A DNA stretch of 64,000 nucleotides, taken from the NCBI RefSeq assembly GCF_005048225.1, contig NZ_SUNI01000002.1, forward strand, positions 1-64,000, in the 5' to 3' direction. The notes beneath the pieces are model-generated. The model saw only the letters and a program-made list of their open reading frames with translations, searched no databases and was not told the origin of the DNA. The DNA comes from Paracoccus gahaiensis. GTDB taxonomy: Bacteria; Pseudomonadota; Alphaproteobacteria; Rhodobacterales; Rhodobacteraceae. The number at the start of each line of letters is the position of its first letter. Positions within the stretch are counted from its first letter, which is position 1. The position numbers and the translations under genes are program-made. Below are positions 16,178 to 26,385 of this stretch, one piece after another.

Positions 16178-17800
16178 ATGTCCCGACCTGCCTCGTCGAA
16201 ACCTGCCGACCCTGCCATGGCCGCGCATGTCCTTGCCTGCGTCGACGAGGCGCGGGGCATCTACGAACTGCTGTTCCCGACGCAGCGGCTGCAGTTCGTG
16301 CTGTCCCTGGGGTCCGATCCGCTCTGGGCGCGGCCCGAGGTGATCGAGGGCGCCTATGTCCCGCGCCCCCAGGACCTGGGGGCCGATTACCTGGGCACCG
16401 TCATCCGTCCGGGCAGCCGCCCCGACGCGCCCGAGGTGACCGTGCGGCTGGCCATCCCCCGGCCGCCTCTGCCGTCGGAGCTGAAGCAGTCCGACGCCCC
16501 CTGGCGGCCAATCCGGCGTCTTGGAGCGCTGTTCGGCGCCAGCCCGCTGGCCTATGAGGGCCTGCGCCATCAGGCCGAGATGCTGCGCAAGCGCCGCGAG
16601 GAGCGCCGCCAGACCAAGGTGGCGCTGCCCCTGGGCGACGGCTCGGACCTGATCGACCGGCCCGCGGCCCCCGCGACCCAGCATCGTCCCGCCATCCTGA
16701 TCGGGATGCATTGGCTGGAGATGGGCGGGGCCGAGAAGCTGGGCTTCGACACGGTCACCTGGGCCCTGGCGGCGGGGCTGCGGGTCTTCGTCGTCGCCTC
16801 GGTGCCCGCGATCCAGCGGCTGGCGGACCGGCTGCCCGATCACCCCGACGTGGCCTTCATCCGTCTGGACCGCTACCTGCCCCACAAGCTGTGGCCGCGC
16901 TATGTCGCGCAGCTGGCGCTGACCGAGAATATCCGGGCGGTGCATATCCATCATTGCACGCCGCTGTACGAAAGCCTGCCGATGCTGCGGATGCACCTGC
17001 CCTGGCTGCAGGCGATCGACAGCACGCATATCGTCGAATACGCCAATGGCGGCTATCCGCGGATCTCGGGTGTGTGGTCCAATTTCCTTGACCTGCAGCA
17101 TGTGATCAGCCGCGATCTGGTCGATTACCTGCAGGGCGGATTTCACACGCCCCCGGGCCAGGTGGTGCTGGGCCGGATGCGCGACCGGGACGCGGGCGTC
17201 GCCAGCCTGCCGCCGCTGCGGTTCCAGCCCGGCCAGACGACCCTGCATGTCAGCTTCGTCGGACGGCTCTATTACCAGAAGCGTCCGGTGGTGGTGGTCG
17301 AGATCCTGCGCGCGCTGGCGGGTTGGGCGCAGAAGAACGGCGTCGCCTTCACCGCCACGATGGTGGGCGACGGACCCTTCGACGGCACCATCACACGCCT
17401 GTTGCGTCGCTACGGGCTGACCGACACGGTCGCGCAGATGCCCGGACAGGCCGACATTCCCGCGCTTCTGGGCCGGTCTGACATCCTGCTGCTGCCCTCC
17501 AACAACGAGGGGCTGGCGCTGGTCTGCTACGAGGCCGTGGCGCAGGGCTGCATCCCCATCTCGACCCGCGTCGGATCGCAGGGCGAGTTGCTGCCCGAGG
17601 ACCTGCTGGTGCCGCTGGCCCCCCGGGCTTCCGTGAAGGCGACCGTCGCCGCCGTGGATCGCATGTGGCGCGACGCCGATGTCCTTGCCCGCCACAAGGC
17701 CGGCCTGCAGGAGGCCTGGACGCGCCTCTCCGCCGATCCGACCGCGGAGGAGATCCTGATGCCGGTCTATCGCCGGATCGCCCAAGGGGATGCGGCATGA
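16178..17800 (+). CDS. Family 4 glycosyltransferase with N-terminal extension
   Basis: A 540-residue protein. The first about 165 residues are an unassigned extension. A GT-B pair follows: an N-lobe from about residue 170 (ILIGMHWLEMGGAEKLGFDT) and a GT1/GT4 C-lobe from about 350 (VSFVGRLYYQKRP, then LLLPSNNEGLALVCYEAVAQ, the donor-binding E-x7-E region). It should transfer a sugar from a nucleotide donor to the growing glycan in the cytoplasm. TTG 16175 is in frame directly before ATG 16178; I used the ATG. It lies 18 bases after rfbA and overlaps the next gene by four bases. Confidence 0.85.
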   Translation: MSRPASSKPADPAMAAHVLACVDEARGIYELLFPTQRLQFVLSLGSDPLWARPEVIEGAYVPRPQDLGADYLGTVIRPGSRPDAPEVTVRLAIPRPPLPSELKQSDAPWRPIRRLGALFGASPLAYEGLRHQAEMLRKRREERRQTKVALPLGDGSDLIDRPAAPATQHRPAILIGMHWLEMGGAEKLGFDTVTWALAAGLRVFVVASVPAIQRLADRLPDHPDVAFIRLDRYLPHKLWPRYVAQLALTENIRAVHIHHCTPLYESLPMLRMHLPWLQAIDSTHIVEYANGGYPRISGVWSNFLDLQHVISRDLVDYLQGGFHTPPGQVVLGRMRDRDAGVASLPPLRFQPGQTTLHVSFVGRLYYQKRPVVVVEILRALAGWAQKNGVAFTATMVGDGPFDGTITRLLRRYGLTDTVAQMPGQADIPALLGRSDILLLPSNNEGLALVCYEAVAQGCIPISTRVGSQGELLPEDLLVPLAPRASVKATVAAVDRMWRDADVLARHKAGLQEAWTRLSADPTAEEILMPVYRRIAQGDAA

Positions 17801-18705
17801 GCGTGCTCAACCGCACGGCGGCGGTGATCGTCACCTTCAACCGCTCGGCCAAGCTGATGAAGGTGCTGGACGCGCTGCAGGCGCAGACCCTGCGGCCCGA
17901 CATCATCCTGGTCGTGGACAATGCCTCGACCGATGACACGGCGGCCCTGGTCGCGGCGCGGGGGACCGAGGATCCCTCGATCCGCCATTTGCGCCTGCCG
18001 AAGAACTTGGGCGGGGCCGGGGGCTTTCACGCCGGGATGAAGGCCGCCTATCAGATGGGCGCGCAGTATTTCTGGATCTCGGATGATGATGCCTATCCCG
18101 AACCGGGTGCCATCGCGGCGCTGCATGACGCGCTGACCGGGTTCCAGACGCAGCATGGCTGGCGGCCCAGCTTCGCCTGCTCGCGTGTGGACTGGATCGA
18201 CGGCACCCTGTGCGAGATGAACTGTCCGCGCCCGGTCTGGGACTGGGCCCGCTTCGTGCGGGCGGACGCGCCCTGGGTGCTGGTGGACAGCTGTTCCTTC
18301 GTGTCGGTGATGATCCCGCGATGGGCCATCACCGAGCATGGCCTGCCCATCGCCGAGTATTTCATCTGGTTCGACGATGCCGAATACACCCGCCGCATCG
18401 CGCGCAGCTATCCCGGGCTGTTCGTCCCCGAAAGCGTGGTCATCCATGACACGCCCGACAATCGCGGCGTGAACTTCGGCCTGATCGACGCGAAGAGCCT
18501 GTGGAAATTCCGCTATGGCGCCCGCAACGAGGCCTCGTGGCGCCGCCGCCAGGGCGGGCTGCTGAGCGTGCTGGCCTATGCCTATGGCGTGCGCGGACAG
18601 ATGAAGCGCGCGGGGATCCCCGGCAGGTTCCGACGGGACATTTACCTCGCGCTGATAAAGGGTTATGGGTTCCGACCTGAAATCGAGCGGGTGACGTCAG
18701 AATGA
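17797..18705 (+). CDS. Family 2 glycosyltransferase (GlfT-like)
   Basis: A 302-residue GT2. Motifs are AVIVTFNRSAKLMKVLDAL at the start, VVDNASTDDT, KNLGGAGGFHAGMK and the metal-binding SDDDAYPEPGA, with an acceptor motif YFIWFDDAEYTRR. This set is shared with bacterial galactofuranosyltransferases and rhamnosyltransferases of COG1216. It is coupled by ATGA overlaps to both neighbours. Presence of glf a few kb away makes UDP-Galf a reasonable donor; dTDP-rhamnose is the other candidate. Confidence 0.87.
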   Translation: MSVLNRTAAVIVTFNRSAKLMKVLDALQAQTLRPDIILVVDNASTDDTAALVAARGTEDPSIRHLRLPKNLGGAGGFHAGMKAAYQMGAQYFWISDDDAYPEPGAIAALHDALTGFQTQHGWRPSFACSRVDWIDGTLCEMNCPRPVWDWARFVRADAPWVLVDSCSFVSVMIPRWAITEHGLPIAEYFIWFDDAEYTRRIARSYPGLFVPESVVIHDTPDNRGVNFGLIDAKSLWKFRYGARNEASWRRRQGGLLSVLAYAYGVRGQMKRAGIPGRFRRDIYLALIKGYGFRPEIERVTSE

Positions 18706-19577
18706 TCAGGAAATTCGGCGCGCGGAGGCTTCTGGGACAAGGTGCCCGGGGCATCCGCAGCCTTCGGGCGACATGGTCTGACAGGGGTGGCAATGACCTT
18801 GCGTCACGGCTGGCTTTGGAGTTCGGGGCTTCGGTGCCAGTCATGGCAGCCTTCATCGACCGCTTTGCCCCGGACAGGGTGGCCCGAGGCCGGTTCCGGG
18901 ACAGTGCGGACACCGTCCTCTTCGTGCATATTCCCAAGACGGCCGGCGTCTCGGTCGGCAAGGCTCTTCAGAAGGCGTTCGACCGGTTTCACGGGGTGGA
19001 ATGGAACAACGTCCCGACCGCGTTTCGCAAGGCGACGCGGCAGGCGGTCTATGATCAGTCCAAGGGCAATGTCCGGCAGGTCATCATGGGTCATTTCGGC
19101 TGGCCCGAACTGCAGGTCTGGCGGCAGCACGATCTGCAGGTGAAGGCGGCGACCATCCTGCGCGATCCCGTCGACCGGGTGATCTCGAACTTCAACTACA
19201 ACAGTTCGGACGCCCATCCGGCCCGGGAGGATTTCGTCAAGCGCTTCCCGACGATCGAAAGCTTCGTGAGGTCGACCGGGTACGACGTGCAACTGACACA
19301 GGCCATCGGCTTCGTGGCCTCGTTCGACGACGTTCTGGCCAAACTGACCGCCCATTACAGCTTCCTGGGCGTGACCGAGCGGTTGGGTCCGTCCCTGGCG
19401 CTTCTGTCCCGGACCCACGGGCTTCCGCCCATCACTGAATATCGCGCCAATGTCGGGACCAAGCCCGCCGATGATCTTGATCCGGCGGTGAGAACCCTGA
19501 TCCTGGATCGCAATCACAACGACGTAAAGATCCACGCCCTCCTGCTGCGGCTTTACGATCTTGCGAAGGGGAACTGA
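18702..19577 (+). CDS. Sulfotransferase family 2-like protein
   Basis: A 291-residue protein with both PAPS-binding motifs: the 5'-phosphosulfate loop FVHIPKTAGVS at residues 74-84 and the 3'-phosphate motif TILRDPVDRVIS at 151-162. This is the arrangement of carbohydrate sulfotransferases (PF03567-like). No clear signal or TM helix, so it would act in the cytoplasm with PAPS. It overlaps the upstream GT by four bases, so the target is probably the glycan made by this operon. The cysQ-like gene at 30269-31066 would remove the PAP by-product. Confidence 0.85.
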   Translation: MIRKFGARRLLGQGARGIRSLRATWSDRGGNDLASRLALEFGASVPVMAAFIDRFAPDRVARGRFRDSADTVLFVHIPKTAGVSVGKALQKAFDRFHGVEWNNVPTAFRKATRQAVYDQSKGNVRQVIMGHFGWPELQVWRQHDLQVKAATILRDPVDRVISNFNYNSSDAHPAREDFVKRFPTIESFVRSTGYDVQLTQAIGFVASFDDVLAKLTAHYSFLGVTERLGPSLALLSRTHGLPPITEYRANVGTKPADDLDPAVRTLILDRNHNDVKIHALLLRLYDLAKGN

Positions 19578-19578
19578 A

Positions 19579-20895
19579 ATGGACCCACGGGCTGCATCTG
19601 CCGCAAGCACCAAGCCTTTGCGCATCTTCTTTCATGCGCCCGGAATTGCCGCGCACCGGCCCGTGGCGTTGCTGCCCCGCCTCACGGGGGCGCAATCGAC
19701 CACCAGCGACGTGATCTCGGGTTTGCACCCGAACCACCTGCTGACCGGCAATCGCGGCAACATCATCCATGCCGAGGCTCCGGCCAAGATCTTCGTCAAG
19801 TCCCCGAACGGGTCCGCTTACGGCAATCTGGCGGAGATCCAGACCACGATCGGCCAGGATTACGCGGCCCGCATGGAGGAATGCTTCGACCTGATCATCA
19901 TCTCGATGGCCAATTTTATCCGGCCCGATCACGACGGAAGCCGGCTGCTGGGCAGCCTGAAGGCGCTGGAGGATCGCGTGCCGGTCGTCGTGCTGGGCTG
20001 CGGCCTGCAGGGCAATCACAAGTTGTCGGACATGATGCCGAGCAATGCCGGACTGATCGACTGGTTCAACCAGAATGCGGTCGTCTTCGGGGTGCGGGGC
20101 GCGAAGACCGCCACCTGGCTCGAGGATAACGGTTTCCAGAACGCCGATGTGCTGGGGTGTCCCAGCCTGTATGCCTATCCCCACAGCGTCATGGCGCAGG
20201 ACGGCACGGCCGCCCGCGCCAAGGGGGCCGAGGTCGAGGTGATGACGGCAGGCTACGTTAAGATCAACAAGGGGGTGTTTGCGCAGCGCGGGATCGACCT
20301 GGCCCGCGCCTTTGCCAAGACCCGCGCCTCCTATGTCTTTCAGGACGAGCCCTGGACGTTTGCGGGCCTGTCCGACACGCCCGGCATCTACAACGAAGGC
20401 AACAACGAATTCCGCGCCGACCTTCTTGATCCTTGGTTGACCCGACAGGCGGGAAGCCCGGTCCATTTCCAGCGTTACTACTATTTCCACGAGGCCGGAG
20501 CCTGGCGGCAGGCGGCGCTCCGCCACGATGTCTATATCGGCGACCGTTTCCACGGGGGCGTGGCGGCGCTGCAAGCCGGGGTTCCGGCGATCTTCCTCTC
20601 GCATGACAACCGGGTGGCCGAACTGACCGAGCATTTCGGCCTGCCGCATCTGACGACCCGGGCCTTTGCCCGCAAGGGTCTGGCGGCGGTGCTGGACGAA
20701 TATCTGGCGCCCGAGGCGATCCACCGGATGAAGACTCTGTATGCCCAACGCAGCCGCGAATTCTTTGCCGTGATGGCGCGGGCGGGCCTGTCGCCGGCCA
20801 TCAGCGCGGTGCCTGTTCCCGACCCTCTGCCATCCGCGCCTCCGGCGCCCGCGCTGTCGCCGCTGCGCCGCCTGGCGCGCCGCTTGGTCAGGTAG
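19579..20895 (+). CDS. Polysaccharide pyruvyl transferase family protein
   Basis: A 438-residue protein of the PS_pyruv_trans (WcaK/CsaB) type: a GT-B-like fold that transfers pyruvate from phosphoenolpyruvate to a sugar, forming a ketal. Supporting motifs are VVVLGCGLQGNHKL, VFGVRGAKTATWLEDNG, VLGCPSLYAYP and, most diagnostic, YIGDRFHGGVAALQAGVP. ATG 19579 lies 7 bases after GAAGGGGA and one base past the previous stop. The Pro/Ala-rich C-terminal tail is disordered. Last gene of the plus-strand glycan operon; only 14 bases separate it from the convergent glf. Confidence 0.85.
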   Translation: MDPRAASAASTKPLRIFFHAPGIAAHRPVALLPRLTGAQSTTSDVISGLHPNHLLTGNRGNIIHAEAPAKIFVKSPNGSAYGNLAEIQTTIGQDYAARMEECFDLIIISMANFIRPDHDGSRLLGSLKALEDRVPVVVLGCGLQGNHKLSDMMPSNAGLIDWFNQNAVVFGVRGAKTATWLEDNGFQNADVLGCPSLYAYPHSVMAQDGTAARAKGAEVEVMTAGYVKINKGVFAQRGIDLARAFAKTRASYVFQDEPWTFAGLSDTPGIYNEGNNEFRADLLDPWLTRQAGSPVHFQRYYYFHEAGAWRQAALRHDVYIGDRFHGGVAALQAGVPAIFLSHDNRVAELTEHFGLPHLTTRAFARKGLAAVLDEYLAPEAIHRMKTLYAQRSREFFAVMARAGLSPAISAVPVPDPLPSAPPAPALSPLRRLARRLVR

Positions 20896-20909
20896 CGCGC
20901 TTGCCGGGC

Positions 20910-22187
<1,278 letters not shown>

Positions 22188-23579
22188 TCAGTCGGTGAAG
22201 CCGAAGGCGATGTAATCGCGCAGATAGGCCTGCCGGGCCGCCTGCAGCAGCGAGGCCTCGCGCAGGAACTCGGGCATCGGGGCGATCTTGAGATGCGCGA
22301 GGCCCGGATCGTCCAGCCCTGCATTCTCGGCCAGCAGGGGCAGGTCGCGGACCAGCCGGTCCTCGCGGATCAGCATGTCGGGCGAGGCCACGCGGGCAAA
22401 GCCTGCGATCACCTCGGACTGGCTGGCCCATCCGGCATGGGTGGGCAGGGTGGTCTGGCCGTTCAGGTTGCGCCGCAGGAAGCACAGGAACTGGGCGAAC
22501 AGCTCCAGCTGATCCGCGTGCGACATCCCGGGCAGGTCGGCATCGGCGGGCAGGGCCACGCGATGAACGCCGCGCATCAGCTGACGCAGCTCCGCCGAGC
22601 CATTGTTCAGCAGCTGCTGGAAGGCCGTCCAGGCGCGGTGCAGCGGATGGCGCAGAACCGTGAAGCTGCGATGGCCGGGATGCTGGCGCTTCCACTGGCG
22701 CAGGCTGGTCTGGGTCAGATCGCCGGTGACCGGCCCCAACCCCGTCATCCAGTCGCGGATGGCGGGCCCGGGGCCGCAGCGCACCGGCATGTAGATCAGG
22801 CCGTGCCCCGCCGCACAGGCCGAGAAGCTGGGCACCGAGGGGCCCCGGCGCGGTTCGAAATTGGGAACGCGGCGCATCATGAACGGATCGATCTGCTGCA
22901 GGTCGGCCTGCATCTGGTCGAAGTTGCGGACCTTCTCGGCCAGCTCGCGCGGGTTCTGGGGCACCTGGTCGCTGGCGGGGTCCACGCGGGCGATATCGGT
23001 GCGGCCCAGCCAGTGGACCAGCCCGGTCATCACCTCGGCATCGCGCAGATCCTCGTAGCCCAGCCAGAAGCCGGTCTGGCCGGTCACCTGCAGCCGGTGC
23101 ATCACGCGCAGCTGGAAGCGCTCCACCGCCCCGACCATGTCGCGAAACTCGGGTCCGTCATAGGCGATGGCGGCGGGGATCGGGGTCTCGGTCTCGTTCA
23201 GCTTCCACTGGTTGGTCTCCCAGGCCAGCTTGGTCGAGACATAGCTGTCCAGCGGGTTGCGGGTCAGGATGATCTTGGCACATTCGGCATCGTTGAGAAT
23301 CGCGTCGAAGACGCGGGGATCGTGGTCGTGGAAATAGCGGAAGCCCGGCAGGTGGCCGGGGCGGTCGAACAGCTTGGTCAGCAGGCGCAGCGGATCCGCC
23401 TCGCGCTCGTCGCGGGTGATGCCTGCCAGTTCGTCCTTGTCGGGCCAGCCCATCATGTAGGGGTTGAAGGCCTCGCCGAAGCAGGTCACGCCCTTCAGCG
23501 CGTTCAGCGTCGCCTCCAGCAGGTTGGACCCGGTGCGCATCTCGGCGAAGATGACGAAGCGACGGAACGGAGAGGTCAT
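22188..23579 (-). CDS. Two-domain sulfotransferase (Stf0-like plus second domain)
   Basis: A 463-residue protein. The N-terminal about 245 residues look like a Stf0/LPS sulfotransferase, with a 5'-PSB motif FAEMRTGSNLLEA (11-23) and a 3'-PB motif IILTRNPLDSYVS (103-115). The C-terminal half repeats the layout in degenerate form: GLIYMPVRCGPGPA near 260-273 in place of a HIPKTxGTS loop and FTVLRHPLHRAW at 306-317. I read this as a fusion of an active and a possibly inactive sulfotransferase domain. It would act on the locus glycan. Its start overlaps the GT14 gene by four bases. Confidence 0.8.
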   Translation of the reverse strand: MTSPFRRFVIFAEMRTGSNLLEATLNALKGVTCFGEAFNPYMMGWPDKDELAGITRDEREADPLRLLTKLFDRPGHLPGFRYFHDHDPRVFDAILNDAECAKIILTRNPLDSYVSTKLAWETNQWKLNETETPIPAAIAYDGPEFRDMVGAVERFQLRVMHRLQVTGQTGFWLGYEDLRDAEVMTGLVHWLGRTDIARVDPASDQVPQNPRELAEKVRNFDQMQADLQQIDPFMMRRVPNFEPRRGPSVPSFSACAAGHGLIYMPVRCGPGPAIRDWMTGLGPVTGDLTQTSLRQWKRQHPGHRSFTVLRHPLHRAWTAFQQLLNNGSAELRQLMRGVHRVALPADADLPGMSHADQLELFAQFLCFLRRNLNGQTTLPTHAGWASQSEVIAGFARVASPDMLIREDRLVRDLPLLAENAGLDDPGLAHLKIAPMPEFLREASLLQAARQAYLRDYIAFGFTD

Positions 23580-25264
23580 TCGGCAGCAGTCCTTTCGGTC
23601 ATGGGCGGCTCGGGCAGCGGCAGGGCATCGCCCGACAGGCGCGGGCGCAGACCCGAATTGCGCAACCGGCGCAGCAGGTCCGACAGGCCGTGCAGGTCGC
23701 GCATCTGCGGGACATCGGCCGGTGCGCCGGGGCGCAGCGGCAGATGCTGCAACGACTGGTACAGCATCGCCTGCGGGCGCGCCAGAAAATCGGTCAGCTC
23801 GTGGACATGGACCCGCGCCTTGACCCAGACCGAGTTCAGCACGTCCAGATGCGTCAGTTCGGCCCGCTGCAGCAGGGCGGTGACGCGGCGGATGTCGTCG
23901 AAGGGCATGCCCGATTCCAGCAAGGGCAGCATCCAGGCGCCGGCGACGACATGGATATGGGCGTTGGGATCGGTGGCGATGAACCAGTTCAGCGCCTGAT
24001 TGTCGCGCGGGCTGGTCTGGAAGACCTGCATCCGGGGCGAGATCCGGATCAGTGCGGTCAGGAACCCGTGCGGATCGCGATCGCGGATCACCGTCGAGGA
24101 CGAGATGGCGCCGGGCCCGATCTCGGGGCGGCCGGCGAACTCGACCATCTCGGGGCCCAGCAGGTGGCCGTGGACATCGGCATCGACATTCTCGGCAAGC
24201 CAGGTCTCGAATTCGGGGAAGATGTCGGAAAAGCCCTGGAAGATCGCATAGGGGGCCGAGGTCTTGCCGTTCTCGGAATCCTTGCGGGGAAAGCGGCTCT
24301 GCATGTAGAGGCCCGGCCGGCCCAGCAGGCGGCGGCGCACGGTGCGGTTGATCAGCCGCTCGATCCGCTGCGGCTGAGGGGGGCTGATATCGGGCTGGGG
24401 GCCGGGGGGCACGGGGAAATGCGTCATCAGGCGGCGGGCCTGAGGCCAGACCTTGCGCGCCACGAAGCAGCGCGATTCCTCCAGCATCAGGGTATGGTCG
24501 TCATAGAGCTGATAGGGCCGGCCATCATGGTCGAACTTGGCCAGCGTCAGGGAATGGCTTTCGATGCGGACCGCATGGCGCCGTGCCAGGGTCTGGAAAT
24601 AGCTTTCGTCCGGGATCCAGGCGAGGCGGAAGAAGCGGTCGAACTCGTCCCGGCGCGGATCGTCCAGGATCGCCCGCAGCGTGGCCGCGGTCAGGCACCA
24701 CCATTGCGAGCCCAGATGCGGGGTCAGCCCCTTGGGCAGGCGCCGGCGGACGCGCAGCTTGCGCTGCCAGGTGGTCAGCCAGTCGAACATCCGCCGATGC
24801 TGGCGCCAGTCCAGCGGGAAATACAGGGTGAAGCGTTCCTCGTTCAGCCCGCCGACGGTCCAGCCGACATCCAGCGCGCTGACGCTTTCGATATGGTCGC
24901 AATGGGGATCGCGCGCCAGATAGGCCGCCAGATCGCGCACCGGGCGCAGCGGCAGGCAGGAGCCCGAGGCCAGATAGACATGGGTCACCGCCGGGAAGGC
25001 GTCCAGCAGCGCCTGCGCCGCGTCCTGCGTGGCGCGGACCAGGTTGAACCGGCCCCAGTCGCAGCGATGGCGGCGCGAATAGACGATGCCGGGCAGGTCG
25101 GCCAGCTGGTCCTTCATCCGCGCGACCGAGCGGGCCGAGGCCTTGGCATCGACATGGATGGCCACGCGGGCGCCGCCCTCGACCCAGATGCGGGCCATCT
25201 GGGCGGCCACGTCCAGCCGCGCGTGGCACAGCAGGACGACCCCGATCTGGACATCTCGTCTCAC
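23576..25264 (-). CDS. GT14 (core-2/I-branching-like) glycosyltransferase with extra C-terminal domain
   Basis: A 562-residue protein. Residues about 5-270 match the core-2/I-branching beta-1,6-GlcNAc/xylosyltransferase family GT14: IHVDAKASARSV, CDWGRFNLVRATQDAAQALL, LASGSCLPLRPV, GSQWWCL and WIPDESYFQTL. The C-terminal about 260 residues (from SRFPRKDSENGKTSAPYAIF) form a separate domain seen attached to bacterial GT14 proteins (DUF5927-like) without known function. The protein is coupled by overlaps on both sides (4 bases each). Confidence 0.83.
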   Translation of the reverse strand: MRRDVQIGVVLLCHARLDVAAQMARIWVEGGARVAIHVDAKASARSVARMKDQLADLPGIVYSRRHRCDWGRFNLVRATQDAAQALLDAFPAVTHVYLASGSCLPLRPVRDLAAYLARDPHCDHIESVSALDVGWTVGGLNEERFTLYFPLDWRQHRRMFDWLTTWQRKLRVRRRLPKGLTPHLGSQWWCLTAATLRAILDDPRRDEFDRFFRLAWIPDESYFQTLARRHAVRIESHSLTLAKFDHDGRPYQLYDDHTLMLEESRCFVARKVWPQARRLMTHFPVPPGPQPDISPPQPQRIERLINRTVRRRLLGRPGLYMQSRFPRKDSENGKTSAPYAIFQGFSDIFPEFETWLAENVDADVHGHLLGPEMVEFAGRPEIGPGAISSSTVIRDRDPHGFLTALIRISPRMQVFQTSPRDNQALNWFIATDPNAHIHVVAGAWMLPLLESGMPFDDIRRVTALLQRAELTHLDVLNSVWVKARVHVHELTDFLARPQAMLYQSLQHLPLRPGAPADVPQMRDLHGLSDLLRRLRNSGLRPRLSGDALPLPEPPMTERTAAE

Positions 25265-26286
25265 GCCCAGTTCCCCCGAGAGATCAGCCCCAGATCCTCG
25301 ATCTGGCGCCAGTCGTCATATTCGCGCGACTCGCTGCACCACAGGGTCGTGCCCCGCCGCAGGCCCGCATGATAGGCGCGATATTCCTTGCTGTTGGCAT
25401 AATGCTGGCGGCGATCCAGCTCTTCGGCGGATTTCTCGGTAAAATTCGACAGGAACTTGGCATGGAGCAGGCAGCCCGAGGCCTGTTCGCCGCCATTCTC
25501 GTCATAGACATGGTTCAGAGATCGCGGCAGCAGCATGTGGGTCGAACTAACATAGGCATAGCGCCAGTGCCACTTGACCAGAGGCGTCTTGTTCAGCGCC
25601 GGTCCCGACAGCGGATCGGCGGTGAAATAGCGCCGGGTCCGGGGGCCGCCCTGGATCCACAGATTGCCGTAATAGGCGTTCTTGGTGATCGTGTAATTGG
25701 CCGGATCGAACCAGCGGGCGATCCGGAAGGGGTCGGTGCCCTCTTCATAGATCTCGTCCTCGATATTGCCGCGCGGATACATGTCCAGCAGCATCGCCGG
25801 AAAGCTGCGCCGCCCCGATGCGTCCAGCCAGTCGGTCAGGGCGGGCAGGGGGCGGGTGTCGCAATGCGGATAGATCAGGAATTCGTCGGGATCGACGGTC
25901 AGGCACCAGTGGCCCGAGCCGTATTTCATCAGCAGCCGGTTGATCCAGTCCATGCCGAAGCGCGACCGCTTGTAGCTGGCATTGGTCCACCACAGCGACA
26001 CGTCGGGCTGTTCGGACAGCCAGTTGCCGCTGCCATCGTCGCTGTCATTGTTCACGAACAGGAAGTGATTCACCCCCAGGTCGCGATAATATTCCAGGAA
26101 ATAGGGCAGCCGCAGCCGCTCGTTGCGCATGGTGATAAAGGCCAGGATGTCGCCCTTGCGGATCTTGCCGGTGCGGTCGACCGTCGATTTCAGCGCCCGG
26201 CGCCGGTTGAACGCCCGCGCCACGAGGTACTGACGCTCGGTCCGGCGACGCAACCGATTGGGCAGGGGAAGATCGCTCAGACGCAT
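25261..26286 (-). CDS. Glycosyltransferase family 2/92-like protein
   Basis: A 341-residue protein of the Glyco_tranf_2_4 (GT92/DUF23-like) type. It has an MRNERLRLPYFLEYYRDLGV start, FVNNDSDDGS, the metal motif CLTVDPDEFLIYPH (DxD-like) and GCLLHAKFL in the C-terminal acceptor part. The frame is open to 26340; ATG 26286 was chosen for length match to its neighbour paralogue at 26386-27408. The two genes are clear tandem duplicates. Sugar specificity is unknown. Confidence 0.85.
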   Translation of the reverse strand: MRLSDLPLPNRLRRRTERQYLVARAFNRRRALKSTVDRTGKIRKGDILAFITMRNERLRLPYFLEYYRDLGVNHFLFVNNDSDDGSGNWLSEQPDVSLWWTNASYKRSRFGMDWINRLLMKYGSGHWCLTVDPDEFLIYPHCDTRPLPALTDWLDASGRRSFPAMLLDMYPRGNIEDEIYEEGTDPFRIARWFDPANYTITKNAYYGNLWIQGGPRTRRYFTADPLSGPALNKTPLVKWHWRYAYVSSTHMLLPRSLNHVYDENGGEQASGCLLHAKFLSNFTEKSAEELDRRQHYANSKEYRAYHAGLRRGTTLWCSESREYDDWRQIEDLGLISRGNWA

Positions 26287-26385
26287 GATATCGACCGTAC
26301 GGAGGCTACAAGGGAAAGGCGCGGCGTCATGCCCTAGCAATGTGCAGGAGGCCCGGGTTTTGGCAAGGGCTTTTGCAAGAACTGG

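Noticed and set aside
22293..25372. Long plus-strand frames antisense to the sulfotransferase and GT14 genes
   Set aside because: The reverse-strand genes have clear catalytic motifs and coupled starts. The plus frames are compositional shadows.
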